A stretch of DNA of 44,130 nt, taken from NCBI GenBank assembly GCA_964547985.1, contig CAZJPV010000017.1, positions 1 through 44,130 on the forward strand, in the 5' to 3' direction. The first letter of the stretch is position 1. Each line of letters starts with the position of its first letter. A program made the translations under genes and the position numbers. Below, one piece after another: positions 7,642 through 16,345 of the stretch. The stretch is from JAPLJU01 sp964547985. Lineage in GTDB: Bacteria > Desulfobacterota > Syntrophia > Syntrophales > UBA2192. The notes under the pieces were generated by a model that saw only the letters and a program-made list of their open reading frames with translations, was not told the DNA's origin and did no database searches.

Positions 7642-8697
7642 ATGAGTTATTTGAGAAAGAACATCGAAAGGCTCGAGGCCTATATGCCGGGAGAGCAGCC
7701 GCCTCCGGAGGCAAAGGTCATCAAGCTGAACACCAACGAAAACTGCTATCCGCCATCTCCGAAAGTCCTCCGGGTGCTGAAGAGCTTCCAGGGAGAGCTT
7801 TTGAGACGCTATCCCGATCCGATGTCAAAAATCCTATGTGAGAAGGCGGCGAAGTTCTACGGTGTCCCCGCAGAATGGGTCCTGGCAGGAAATGGAAGCG
7901 ACGAGCATCTAGCGCTCATCGTCCGGGCCTATCTCGAGCCGGGACGGAAGGCAGCTTATCCCGTACCGACGTATTCGCTCTATCGCACACTGGCCCAGAT
8001 GCAGGATGCCGGGCTGGCGGAGGTGCCCTATGATGATGACTATCATATTCCTGTCGAGAGACTGATCCGGACGGGGGCCGTCGTCACCTTCATCTGCTCG
8101 CCTAACAATCCCTCGGCCACCGTGGCCCCGGTCAAGGAGCTGGCCCGGCTGGCCTCCAGGCTGAAAGGGATTCTCGTGATCGATGAGGCCTACACGGATT
8201 TCGCCGATGAAAATGCAATGTCGCTCGTGAGGAGGTTCAGGAACGTCATTGTTCTTCGGACGGTGTCGAAGGGATATTCGCTCGCGGGTCTGCGGCTGGG
8301 GTTTGCCGTTGCCCAGCCAGCTACGCTGGAGGGGCTCATCAAGATCAAGGACAGCTACAACGTCGATGCCGTCACGAGCCGGGTGGGGATCGCGGCGCTC
8401 TCCGACCAGGCCTGGAAGGATAAAAACGCCAGGAAGATCGTAAAATCCCGGGCAAAACTCGCGAAGAATCTCGGCAGTCTCGGCTTCAAGGTCTGGCCGT
8501 CACAGGCGAACTTCATTCTCGCCCGGCCGCCGGACGGCCGCGCGCAATCCCTCTACCGGGCACTCAAGAAAAGAGGGGTACTTGTCCGTTACTGGAACCA
8601 GCCCCGGCTCCATGACAAGATCCGAATCACGGTGGGGACGGAGGAGGAAAACAGAACCCTTCTTGCGGTCATCCAGGCGATTGCAGGGCACGGATGA
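7642..8697 (+). CDS. hisC: Histidinol-phosphate aminotransferase
   Basis: HisC is a cytoplasmic PLP enzyme that converts imidazole-acetol phosphate to histidinol phosphate using glutamate. The fold-type I signatures are in order: KLNTNENCYPPSP, the GNGSDE loop, the SPNNPSA segment, VIDEAYTDF with the cofactor-binding aspartate, and the TVSKGYSLAGLRLGF segment with the Schiff-base lysine. The length of 351 residues is standard. GGAAGGGG precedes the ATG. The stop overlaps the start of the hemolysin III gene in an ATGATGA arrangement. No other his gene is nearby, so a broader aromatic or phenylalanine-type aminotransferase role cannot be excluded. Confidence 0.88.
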   Translation: MSYLRKNIERLEAYMPGEQPPPEAKVIKLNTNENCYPPSPKVLRVLKSFQGELLRRYPDPMSKILCEKAAKFYGVPAEWVLAGNGSDEHLALIVRAYLEPGRKAAYPVPTYSLYRTLAQMQDAGLAEVPYDDDYHIPVERLIRTGAVVTFICSPNNPSATVAPVKELARLASRLKGILVIDEAYTDFADENAMSLVRRFRNVIVLRTVSKGYSLAGLRLGFAVAQPATLEGLIKIKDSYNVDAVTSRVGIAALSDQAWKDKNARKIVKSRAKLAKNLGSLGFKVWPSQANFILARPPDGRAQSLYRALKKRGVLVRYWNQPRLHDKIRITVGTEEENRTLLAVIQAIAGHG

Positions 8698-9374
8698 TGA
8701 GTGAAAGAGAAGGTTTGAAGAGTTCTCCGATGCAACAGCACTACCCCCGCATGGAAGAACTTGCGAGCAGCCTCACTCACGGTGTCGGAGTCGTTTTGAG
8801 CCTGGCGGGACTCACGGCACTCGTCATTTATGCGTCCCGCTACGGCTCGGCAAAACATATCGTGGGAAGTGCCGTCTTCGGGGCTACGCTGGTCTTTCTG
8901 TACACTTCATCCACCCTCTATCACAGCGCCCGTTCAGCCCGCCTGAAACACATATTGAGGGTCATCGATCATTCCTGCATCTATCTCCTCATTGCGGGAA
9001 CCTACACGCCCTTCACACTGGTGACACTGGAGGGCCCCGTGGGCTGGTCTCTATTCTGTATCGCCTGGGGATTGGCCGCGGCGGGGATCGTCTTTCAGAT
9101 TTTTTTCGTCCATCGTTTCAAGCTGGTGGCGACTCTGGTCTACATCGGGATGGGCTGGCTTGTGATTTTCGCCATCAAGCCCCTCATAAACGCCATGCCT
9201 GTCGGCGGGCTCATCCTTGTCACCGCGGGAGGGCTCGCTTATACGCTGGGGGCCGTTTTCTATCTCCTCAAAGGGATGCCGTTCAACCATGCCATCTGGC
9301 ATCTCTTTGTCCTGGCCGGAAGCACCTTTCATTACTTAGCCGTCATGCGCTATGTCGTCCCGCCAGTGGCATGA
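8694..9374 (+). CDS. Hemolysin III / PAQR family membrane protein
   Basis: A polytopic membrane protein of 226 residues with about seven hydrophobic segments. The family hallmarks are visible: ELASSLTHGVG near the N-terminus, STLYHS after the second helix, DHSCIYLLIAGTYTPF, and a C-terminal HAIWHLFVLAGSTFHY. The histidines and the aspartate of these motifs form the predicted metal site of PAQR/YqfA-type proteins. The physiological function in bacteria is uncertain, and the hemolysin label is historical. It overlaps hisC by four bases. An alternative ATG three bases later is equally possible. Confidence 0.85.
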   Translation: MMSEREGLKSSPMQQHYPRMEELASSLTHGVGVVLSLAGLTALVIYASRYGSAKHIVGSAVFGATLVFLYTSSTLYHSARSARLKHILRVIDHSCIYLLIAGTYTPFTLVTLEGPVGWSLFCIAWGLAAAGIVFQIFFVHRFKLVATLVYIGMGWLVIFAIKPLINAMPVGGLILVTAGGLAYTLGAVFYLLKGMPFNHAIWHLFVLAGSTFHYLAVMRYVVPPVA

Positions 9375-9410
9375 TATCGGATATCGGAGCATGCTTGAGC
9401 TGAAAGCGTG

Positions 9411-10538
9411 TCAAAGCCTCAGCCACTTTTTGAGCTTTGGGGTCTCTTCGGAGACCCACTCCGCTGAGAACCTTCTGCGGAGGAAGAAGTCGAAAAGTTC
9501 ATCCATGGTGTTCATTGCCGTCTCAATCGTGTAAATTCTCTCAAGGGTCCGGCCTTCCCGATCCGCTCCCTCCTCGTCCTCGCCGGCCGAATCCGGAAGC
9601 CTCATGGACTGGAACTGGAAAGGGTCGGCCTTGAAGGTAAATTCCCAGTTCTGGCTATCACGCTTCAGTTCGATCCGGGCCTCCCGGACTCTTTTCCCCT
9701 CCCGCAGGGCGGCCTTCCCCTCCCGCAGGTCCGCATGAAGGCCCTGGCACACGACGGTTTCCGAGTATTCTCCCGCGCCGGACTCCAGGACAATTCTTCG
9801 GAGGAACTGGGCTTCCACGTCATCCTTACCCGGAATGGCGATTCGGCCGTTTCGCTCTTCGCTCTTGAACCACAACCATGTCAAAAACTCCCTGCCGAGA
9901 AAGGAGGCGTCCGCTTGCTTCTCCTGCGGTTTTTCCAGTTCGAGCATGAAACCTTTCGAGAGGGAGCCGATTTTCCTCGCCGTGGGAGCATCGAGGAATG
10001 AAGGATCCCAGGGGAGAAAGGGCCTGAGAGACAGCCGGAAGGAGATCTTGAAAAGGTCCTCGAAGTCCTGGAAAACCTTCTGGGAGAGGGCCCCTAAGAG
10101 AAGCCGCTTCTGAGACGGGGACCAGAGAATCTCATGGAAAGACGGAACGGGGTAGGCCCTTTTCATAAGGTCCTCCTGGAGCCTGTCCTTCAGCTTCTGC
10201 CGTGTATCCTTCGAAAGCCTTGTCCTCCCTGTTTCCCTGAGGGCTTTCTGTTCGCCCTCGAGCATTCTGACCCTGAGCAGGGCCGGCGGGACCGCTTTGC
10301 GATCGATGCGAAGGCAGAAAAGGAGGTAATTCCCGACGGCGTAATTGGCCTGCTCGAAGCGTGTGTCGAGGATGTTCTCCAGAGAGGTCCATCCGATGGA
10401 TTTTTCGTCCGCTCCCGCCCCGGGTTCCTGGAAAGCGTATTTCTTGAGCTGTCCGTCGAAGAAATCGGGAAAGGGGCTCTGGAGATCCCCCGCCACACGC
10501 CATCTTGAAAATGTCAGCGTTCCCTTCAGAAAACCCAT
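9411..10538 (-). CDS. rdgC: Recombination-associated protein RdgC
   Basis: RdgC binds double-stranded DNA as a ring-shaped dimer and limits RecA-dependent recombination. The 375-residue protein starts MGFLKGTLTFSRWRV and continues with DFFDGQLKKYAFQ. The middle holds a helical charged region and a SPSQKRLLLGALS segment. Near residue 240 lies FLGREFLTWLWFKSE, which I associate with deltaproteobacterial RdgC proteins. The strong ribosome site AAGGAGG lies seven bases before the ATG at 10538, so the longer upstream reading frame is not used. It is flanked by convergent and divergent genes and is probably monocistronic. Confidence 0.82.
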   Translation of the reverse strand: MGFLKGTLTFSRWRVAGDLQSPFPDFFDGQLKKYAFQEPGAGADEKSIGWTSLENILDTRFEQANYAVGNYLLFCLRIDRKAVPPALLRVRMLEGEQKALRETGRTRLSKDTRQKLKDRLQEDLMKRAYPVPSFHEILWSPSQKRLLLGALSQKVFQDFEDLFKISFRLSLRPFLPWDPSFLDAPTARKIGSLSKGFMLELEKPQEKQADASFLGREFLTWLWFKSEERNGRIAIPGKDDVEAQFLRRIVLESGAGEYSETVVCQGLHADLREGKAALREGKRVREARIELKRDSQNWEFTFKADPFQFQSMRLPDSAGEDEEGADREGRTLERIYTIETAMNTMDELFDFFLRRRFSAEWVSEETPKLKKWLRL

Positions 10539-10710
10539 GGCATCCTCCTTGCGATTCGGGGGACAGTACCGCAGGCCGCCTTGGGCTGTCAAGATCACAA
10601 AAATCAACAAAACGCGAGACCGGTTTACGCAAAGTAGATGTTACAAATCCGAATAGACAATACCGGTCCTTTTATGTTAACTTTCGACCGGTTTTTGATG
10701 GGGAATTTCG

Positions 10711-11592
10711 ATGGAAATCCGCAGAATCGGTATCATTGCGAATGTCCGCAAGGAAAAGGCGCCGGAGCTCATCGCCCGGTTGAAGTCCTGGGCGAAAGAT
10801 CGGGGTGTGGAGGTGGTCCTCGAACGCGAAATCGCACAAAAGATGACTGAGCCGGAAGGCGTGGACCGGGAGGAGATCGGGTCCCGGGTCGACATGGTCG
10901 TTGCCTTCGGCGGCGACGGGACCCTGCTCATGGCGGCGCGGTCCGTCCGGAAGTTCAATGTGCCGATTCTCGGCATTAATCTCGGAGCCTTCGGTTATCT
11001 CACCGTCTTTAACCTCAACGAGATGATCGAGGCCCTAGAGATGATCTACAGGGGGGATTACCGGACTGAAAAAAGGATGATGCTGGATGTCCTGATCCAC
11101 GGCAGCGACAAGACGCAGGAGGATTACTCCGTCCTCAACGATGTGGTGATCAACCGCGGGAATCTCTCCAGGATGGTGGATCTGGAGGTCATCGTGGACG
11201 ACCGTTACCTGACGACCTACAAGGCCGACGGCCTGATCATCTCGACCCCTACGGGCTCCACGGCCTATTCCCTTTCCGCCGGCGGACCCATCGTCTTTCC
11301 GGTGCTGGATTCCATCATCATAAATCCCATCTGTCCTCACACGCTGACCAATCGGCCCGTGATGCTCCCGGAGGGCGCGAGTATCCGGGTCGTGCTCTGG
11401 ACAAAAGGGCTGGGTGCGACGGCAACGCTGGACGGTCAGCTTTCTTTCGACCTTCGCTCCGGGGATTCCATCGTCATCCGGAAATCGAAGTATGTGACCA
11501 ATCTCGTGACCTCTCCCCGTAGGGAATATCTGCAGATCCTGCGCTCGAAACTCGGCTGGGGCGGCTCCCCGACGGGGGAAAAAAGGGAGTAG
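10711..11592 (+). CDS. nadK: NAD kinase
   Basis: NAD kinase phosphorylates NAD to NADP in the cytoplasm. The GGDGT nucleotide-binding motif lies at about residues 69-73. It is followed by ILGINLGAFGYLT, then LNDVVINRG with the conserved Asn-Asp, and STPTGSTAYSLSAGGPI. All are diagnostic. At 293 residues it is a normal bacterial form. GGGGAA lies upstream of the ATG. recN starts two bases after the stop, an arrangement seen in many bacteria, so the pair is almost certainly one transcript. Confidence 0.95.
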   Translation: MEIRRIGIIANVRKEKAPELIARLKSWAKDRGVEVVLEREIAQKMTEPEGVDREEIGSRVDMVVAFGGDGTLLMAARSVRKFNVPILGINLGAFGYLTVFNLNEMIEALEMIYRGDYRTEKRMMLDVLIHGSDKTQEDYSVLNDVVINRGNLSRMVDLEVIVDDRYLTTYKADGLIISTPTGSTAYSLSAGGPIVFPVLDSIIINPICPHTLTNRPVMLPEGASIRVVLWTKGLGATATLDGQLSFDLRSGDSIVIRKSKYVTNLVTSPRREYLQILRSKLGWGGSPTGEKRE

Positions 11593-11593
11593 C

Positions 11594-13279
11594 ATGCTGA
11601 CGGATCTCAGCATCCGGAACTTTGCCATCATCGACGAACTGAAGATCTCCTTTCCGGAAGGCCTGACCATTCTCTCCGGAGAAACCGGCGCGGGGAAATC
11701 CATCATCATTGGCGCTATTGGTCTTTTGCTCGGTGAGAGGGCAACGGCGGACCTGATCCGGTCCTCCGAGGATTCGGCGACGGTGGAGGCTTCATTTGAT
11801 ATACGCGACCGTAAAGATATCAAGGCCCGTCTCGAGGAGATGGGTTTTTCGACAGAGGGTGAACTGATCGTCAAGCGGGTCGTTTCCCGTTCGGGCAGGA
11901 ACAGGATCTATGTCAATGGAAACATGGCCACGCTCGCTTCGCTTTCGGCATTGAGTGAGTCGCTCATCAACATCTGCGGCCAGCATGAGCACCAGGTTCT
12001 TTTGAACGCGGACAGCCACATCGACATCCTCGATGAGTTCGGGGGTCTTCTCCCCTCGAGATCGGAATACTCACGGCTCTACGGGGACTATCAGGATCTC
12101 CGGTCCCGGCTCGAGGCGCTCCGGGACATTCAGAAGAGACGGGCCGAGCGCGAGGATTTCCTGAGATTTCAGCTGAAGGAGATCGAAAATGCCGGCTTAA
12201 AGGCTGGGGAGGACGAGGCCCTTTCGGACGAAAAGAGGATCCTGGCCCACGCCGGGCGTCTTCTGGAAATCGCGGAGGCATCCCACGAGGCCCTCTACGG
12301 GCGGCAGGGTTCCATTCTTGCGGAATTGAGCCGGATCAGCAGCCAGGTGAGAGAGATTCGCAGGATCGACCCGGAATTCAGGGTATCGCCCGAAGAACTT
12401 GATTCGGTCACCATCCAGCTGGAAGACGCTGCCCTTGCCCTGCGGGACTACATGAAAAAACTCCCACAGGACACTGCGCGTCTCAACGAAATTGAGGAAC
12501 GCCTGGAGCTTTTGAGTAAACTCAAGCGAAAGTACGGGGGGTCCCTGGAGTCGGTATTGCGAACCTGGGAAGCCGTCGAGGAAGAGCTCAGGGGTCTCGA
12601 GATAGTCACCGGGGATATCGAAAAGATTACCGAGCAGGTGAACCTCCGGGAGGCCCAGCTCCGGGAGCTAGCCACGATCCTTTCCCGGGAACGCGCAAAG
12701 ACGGCCACCATCCTGGAGAAGGCCATCAACGGTGAGATTCGATCCCTGAGGATGGAACAGGCCAGGTTCAAGGTCAGGTTTGATAAGCCCTCCATCAGCG
12801 GGGATGCCGGCGCCGCACTTCATGCAAAAGGGGCGGATACGCTCGAATTTTACCTTTCTACCAATGTCGGCGAGGAGCTCAAGCCCCTGAACAGGATCGC
12901 CTCGGGCGGGGAGCTTTCGAGAATGGTCCTGGCCATGAAAAAGGTGCTGGCCAGAACGGGCTCTGTGGGGACCGTCATCTTCGACGAGGTGGACAACGGC
13001 ATCGGCGGCGCCACGGCGGAGGTCGTAGGCCGAAAACTCAAGGATGTTTCCGGGCACCATCAGGTCATTTGCATCACCCACCTCCCCCAGATTGCCTGTT
13101 TTGGAGACAGTCATTATCTGGTGGCCAAGGGCGTTTCCGGCGCAAGGACAAAGGCCTCGATACAGATGCTGAATGACAGGGAACGGCTCGAGGAAATCGC
13201 GCGCATGCTCGGGGGGGTCAGGGTGACGGACAAGACGAGAGACCACGCGAAGGAAATGCTGAAGACAGCCGGGAGATAA
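11594..13279 (+). CDS. recN: DNA repair protein RecN
   Basis: RecN is an SMC-like ATPase acting in double-strand break repair. The Walker A motif GETGAGKS is at residues 29-36, followed by the RecN-specific RNRIYVNGNMATL and NICGQHEHQVLL. Two coiled-coil arms span about residues 160-380. The ABC-type signature ASGGELSR and the Walker B segment VIFDEVDNGIGG follow, then the ITHLPQIA switch region. The length of 561 residues is typical. It follows nadK almost without a gap. The region after its stop holds a G-rich heptad repeat before the GNAT gene. Confidence 0.95.
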   Translation: MLTDLSIRNFAIIDELKISFPEGLTILSGETGAGKSIIIGAIGLLLGERATADLIRSSEDSATVEASFDIRDRKDIKARLEEMGFSTEGELIVKRVVSRSGRNRIYVNGNMATLASLSALSESLINICGQHEHQVLLNADSHIDILDEFGGLLPSRSEYSRLYGDYQDLRSRLEALRDIQKRRAEREDFLRFQLKEIENAGLKAGEDEALSDEKRILAHAGRLLEIAEASHEALYGRQGSILAELSRISSQVREIRRIDPEFRVSPEELDSVTIQLEDAALALRDYMKKLPQDTARLNEIEERLELLSKLKRKYGGSLESVLRTWEAVEEELRGLEIVTGDIEKITEQVNLREAQLRELATILSRERAKTATILEKAINGEIRSLRMEQARFKVRFDKPSISGDAGAALHAKGADTLEFYLSTNVGEELKPLNRIASGGELSRMVLAMKKVLARTGSVGTVIFDEVDNGIGGATAEVVGRKLKDVSGHHQVICITHLPQIACFGDSHYLVAKGVSGARTKASIQMLNDRERLEEIARMLGGVRVTDKTRDHAKEMLKTAGR

Positions 13280-13284
13280 TAACC

Positions 13285-13316
13285 GGGTGCAGGGTAAAGG
13301 GTTCAGGGTCCAAGGG
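13285..13316 (+). repeat. G-rich heptad tandem repeat, potential G-quadruplex
   Basis: GGG runs start at 13285, 13292, 13299 and 13306, exactly seven bases apart, with four-base linkers TGCA, TAAA, TTCA and TCCA. A fifth run starts at 13314. The unit is close to GGGTTCA. Four G3 tracts with loops of four satisfy the simple G-quadruplex pattern on the coding strand. It lies in the short recN-GNAT gap, just before the GNAT ribosome site. Confidence 0.65.
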
Positions 13317-13324
13317 AAAAGAAA

Positions 13325-13783
13325 ATGTTGAGGAAGGCGAAGACGGGCGACGTCAAGACGATTCACCGCATGATTAATCTCTCTTCGGGTGAGGGAGAGA
13401 TTCTCCCGCGGTCACTCGTGGACATCTACAATTATCTGCGGGATTTTTACGTGTACATCGATGATGAAAGCGGTGAGATCGCGGGGATCTGCGGCATGCA
13501 CATCTTCTGGGAAAATCTGGCGGAGATTCGATCCCTCTATGTGGACCCGAGATACCGGAGGCGAGGCATCGGCAAAAAACTTGTGGAGGCCTGTATCTCC
13601 GAAGCCATCACGCTGGACCTGTATAGGATTTTCACGCTCACCTATCAGAAGGAATTTTTCGAAAGAATCGGATTTCACGAAACGGACCGCGTGACACTCC
13701 CGGAAAAGATCTGGTCCGACTGTTTCAAGTGTCCCAAGTACCCGGACTACTGCGACGAGGCAGCCATGATCGTCGAACTTTGA
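13325..13783 (+). CDS. GNAT N-acetyltransferase, probable short-form N-acetylglutamate synthase
   Basis: This 152-residue acetyltransferase probably makes N-acetylglutamate for arginine synthesis. The GNAT core is visible: IRSLYVDPRYRRRGIGKKLVEACI contains the acetyl-CoA pyrophosphate loop RRRGIGK. The C-terminus reads KIWSDCFKCPKYPDYCDEAAM. A Lys-x-Trp segment followed by Cys-x2-Cys-Pro and Cys-Asp-Glu is, as I recall it, the hallmark of short ArgA-type enzymes. GGGAAAA lies before the ATG. No arg genes are adjacent, so a different small-molecule substrate remains possible. Confidence 0.72.
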   Translation: MLRKAKTGDVKTIHRMINLSSGEGEILPRSLVDIYNYLRDFYVYIDDESGEIAGICGMHIFWENLAEIRSLYVDPRYRRRGIGKKLVEACISEAITLDLYRIFTLTYQKEFFERIGFHETDRVTLPEKIWSDCFKCPKYPDYCDEAAMIVEL

Positions 13784-13849
13784 GGCGCCGATCAAAAGCA
13801 AAAGCCCCGGACCTTGTCTCCGGATCAGAAGTAAATTCCCGTCAATCGT

Positions 13850-15052
13850 ATGAAGAAGATAAAGTATTTTCTCGTTTTTTGCCTTGTGATTCTCGTTGCC
13901 TGCGCGGCGCCTGTGGAGAGGCCCGTCATTAAGTTACCCGAGCCGCTGGAGCTTCTCGAGGAGAAGACCCTGCCCGCCTTTTCCGATGATCTGAGTATGG
14001 AGTCTCTTGAGATTGCCATCACAAGGAGCCTTCGGTACTACGACAGGCTGCCGGAGGGAAGAATACTCCGGGTAGGCCCTGCCAGATACACCGCAGGCGA
14101 AATGAAGGAGACGCTCAAGGTGTTTCTGTCCATCCTGAAGAGTCCCGATCCCTGGACCCAGAAGGAACGGAAAATCACCGAGTCCTTCGACATCTACCGC
14201 GCAACGGGATCGGGTATCCAGGGGACGGTTTTGTTCACGGGCTATTATGAACCAGTTTTGAAGGCGTCGATGGTAGAGACGGTTGAATACCGTTTTCCGA
14301 TCTACCGCGCCCCGAAGGACCTGCTCTTTATCAACCTTGAAAAATTCAGGGAGCGGTATAAGGGCGAGCGGCTTGTGGCGAGGATCGAGAAGGGCGAGAT
14401 CGTTCCTTATTACAGCCGCGAAGAGATCGACGGGGAAGGTGCGCTGAAGGGGAAGGGTCTTGAGATTGCCTGGTTTGCGGACCCCGTCGATATCTTCTTC
14501 CTGCACATCCAGGGATCCGGAAAGATTTGCCCCGCCGGCGGGAACTGCTTTCAGGTGAGTTATGCCCTTGCCAACGGGAGACCCTATCGGAGTATCGGGA
14601 AATTCCTCATGGACCAGGGGAAGATTCTCCCGGGGAACATGTCTACTCCGGCGATCAAACAGCACCTGCGGGAAAACCCCGATGAGCTGACTGAAATTCT
14701 CCATTACAATGAGAGCTACGTTTTTTTCAGAACGGTGAAGGAGGGTCCTGTCGGGAGTCTCGATGTTCCTGTAACGGCCGGTCGGTCCATCGCGACGGAT
14801 CAAACTATTTTCCCGAGAGGCGCCCTGGCCTTTATCCGGACCCGGAAGCCCGTCGTGGATGCGAATGGCCAGGTCAGCGCCTGGACGTCCTTTTCCCGAT
14901 TCGTTTTGAATCAGGACACCGGGGGGGCGATTGTCGGTCCGGGGAGGGTCGATCTCTTCTGCGGGACCGGGAGCGAAGCGGGAGCCGTTGCGGGGTACAT
15001 GAAAGAAGAGGGTGAGCTTTATTTCCTGGTCATGAAGAAAAAGGTTCCATGA
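13850..15052 (+). CDS. mltA: Membrane-bound lytic murein transglycosylase A
   Basis: MltA cleaves the glycan strands of peptidoglycan from the outer membrane, forming 1,6-anhydro-muropeptides. The N-terminus is a lipoprotein signal ending VILVAC, with the lipidated cysteine near residue 18. The MltA domain includes GTVLFTGYYEP, the LHIQGSGK segment and YALANGRPYRSIGKF. The C-terminal 3D domain contains LNQDTGGAIVGPGRVDLFCGTG, with the conserved aspartates that give the domain its name and the catalytic Asp. The length of 400 residues is normal. It lies 66 bases after the GNAT gene and 73 bases before the nucleotidyltransferase gene. Confidence 0.92.
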   Translation: MKKIKYFLVFCLVILVACAAPVERPVIKLPEPLELLEEKTLPAFSDDLSMESLEIAITRSLRYYDRLPEGRILRVGPARYTAGEMKETLKVFLSILKSPDPWTQKERKITESFDIYRATGSGIQGTVLFTGYYEPVLKASMVETVEYRFPIYRAPKDLLFINLEKFRERYKGERLVARIEKGEIVPYYSREEIDGEGALKGKGLEIAWFADPVDIFFLHIQGSGKICPAGGNCFQVSYALANGRPYRSIGKFLMDQGKILPGNMSTPAIKQHLRENPDELTEILHYNESYVFFRTVKEGPVGSLDVPVTAGRSIATDQTIFPRGALAFIRTRKPVVDANGQVSAWTSFSRFVLNQDTGGAIVGPGRVDLFCGTGSEAGAVAGYMKEEGELYFLVMKKKVP

Positions 15053-15125
15053 TTCTCCTTGCGTGAAGAAACGGGCCTGTTCAACAGTGTCCAGATCCTC
15101 TTGGATGCCGTTTCTCCGGTGAGAG

Positions 15126-15941
15126 ATGTCAGCTCTTCGCGAAAACATCAAAAAATCCCTGATAGAGAAACTGGGTGTACCCGTGGTTAATATCCTGGAG
15201 GCGGCCGGCCAAGAGGCCCAGCGCTTAAGTTTCAGAGCCTTCCTGGTGGGCGGTCTGGTACGGGATCTTCATTGGGCGGGAAACAACATTGATATCGATC
15301 TCGTCATCGAAGGGGACGGCATCGAATTCTCGAGGATCTTCGCCCAGCGATACGATGCGAAACTTCGCTTTTATGAACGGTTCGGGACGGCGACAATCAC
15401 GTTCCCCGCAGGGTTTAAGATCGATGTGGCAACGGCCCGTGTAGAAACTTACGATCGTCCCGCGGCACTCCCCAGGGTCCGGCCCGGGCGGATTGAGGAT
15501 GACATGTATCGACGGGACTTTACGATCAATGCCATGGCGATTGCCCTGTCACCGCAGCACTTCGGAGAGATTTTGGACCCCTTCGGCGGGAGAGCGGATA
15601 TTGAGAAGAAAAAAATTAGAGTCCTGCATGAAAAGAGCTTTATCGATGACCCGACAAGGATCTTCAGGGCTGCGCGGTTCGAGGGCCGTCTGGGCTTTCG
15701 GATGGATGAATCAACGCAGAAGCTGATGCAGGATGCCCTCGCATCCGGTATGCTCGAAAGGCTGGAGGATTACCGGATCACGACGGAACTGACGCTCATC
15801 CTGCAGGAAGAAGACCCGCGCCCGATGATTCAAAGGCTTGAAACGTTCGGAGCCCTCGAACCGATCAGGGCCCGTGCACGGGGGAGCCGGATCCTCCGCA
15901 AGATTTTGAATGAAGTCACAACGGTTGCGGAATTTCGTTGA
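15126..15941 (+). CDS. Class II tRNA nucleotidyltransferase / poly(A) polymerase family protein, short form
   Basis: This belongs to the CCA-adding/A-adding/poly(A) polymerase superfamily. The head domain is complete: LVGGLVRD near residues 40-47, NIDIDLVIEG with the catalytic aspartates near 55-64, and RRDFTINAMA near 130-139. The neck begins with DDPTRIFRAARFEGRLGF. The protein stops at 271 residues, whereas full enzymes have body and tail regions and usually exceed 380. The tRNA-binding part is therefore missing. The downstream sequence shows no continuation in another frame. It may act with a partner, may be a specialised A-adding half, or may be a relic. GGTGAGAG precedes the ATG. Confidence 0.75.
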   Translation: MSALRENIKKSLIEKLGVPVVNILEAAGQEAQRLSFRAFLVGGLVRDLHWAGNNIDIDLVIEGDGIEFSRIFAQRYDAKLRFYERFGTATITFPAGFKIDVATARVETYDRPAALPRVRPGRIEDDMYRRDFTINAMAIALSPQHFGEILDPFGGRADIEKKKIRVLHEKSFIDDPTRIFRAARFEGRLGFRMDESTQKLMQDALASGMLERLEDYRITTELTLILQEEDPRPMIQRLETFGALEPIRARARGSRILRKILNEVTTVAEFR

Positions 15942-16345
15942 TCGTACGCATCGCCCGAGCCCTCGAGACCTGAAGGCATCGAGTTGACAGGGCAGGGGGC
16001 TTTCTGTTATATCTTCGCCGCTTGTGTATACCGGGACAGCGGTTCGGATTTTACGGGCTGATGCCCAAATCGTGTTTTTTTCGAGCAACGATTGAACGGG
16101 ATTCTGGACGGCGAAATTAGACGCGTTTTTGGTAACCGGTCTTCGCGAAGCGAAACGTCCGCAGCGCAAACTGCCTGAGCCCGAAGGGCGAGTTTTTGCG
16201 TCTGCAGTGGAGCGAGTATTAGAACGGTCAAGCACCGTCTATTCGCAGGAAGAATCCTGTTCAAGTGCCTTTGGGCAAACAGTATACTTTCAAAAACACG
16301 GAAGAGGCGGTTTTCCACAAAAGACAAGGGGAGCGAGGGCGAGCG
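15942..16345 (+). other. Long leader region of trpS with nested inverted repeats
   Basis: About 400 bp lie between the nucleotidyltransferase and the TTG start of trpS. The region contains a perfect 10-bp palindrome CTTCGCGAAG at 16141-16150. A nested hairpin spans 16165-16200: CGCAAACT pairs with AG and TTTGCG around an inner GCCC-GAA-GGGC stem. An open frame continues upstream of trpS from 16265, but it does not match known TrpS N-termini. I see no T-box or Trp-rich leader peptide. The inverted-repeat block may be a dispersed REP-like element. Confidence 0.45.
15984..16012 (+). promoter_or_regulatory. Candidate sigma70 promoter upstream of trpS
   Basis: TTGACA at 15984-15989 is a perfect -35 hexamer, followed after 17 bp by TTATAT at 16007-16012, a weaker -10. 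It faces trpS and would give a leader of about 330 bases containing the hairpins described below. Confidence 0.5.

Noticed and set aside
13934..15151. Minus-strand frame of 405 codons
   Set aside because: Antisense shadow of mltA, which has a signal peptide and both family domains.
16265..16345. Longer N-terminus for TrpRS starting at an ATG-like GTG/ATG upstream
   Set aside because: The 27 extra residues do not resemble TrpRS, whereas the TTG at 16346 gives the standard MKKRILSGMRPTG start with a ribosome site.
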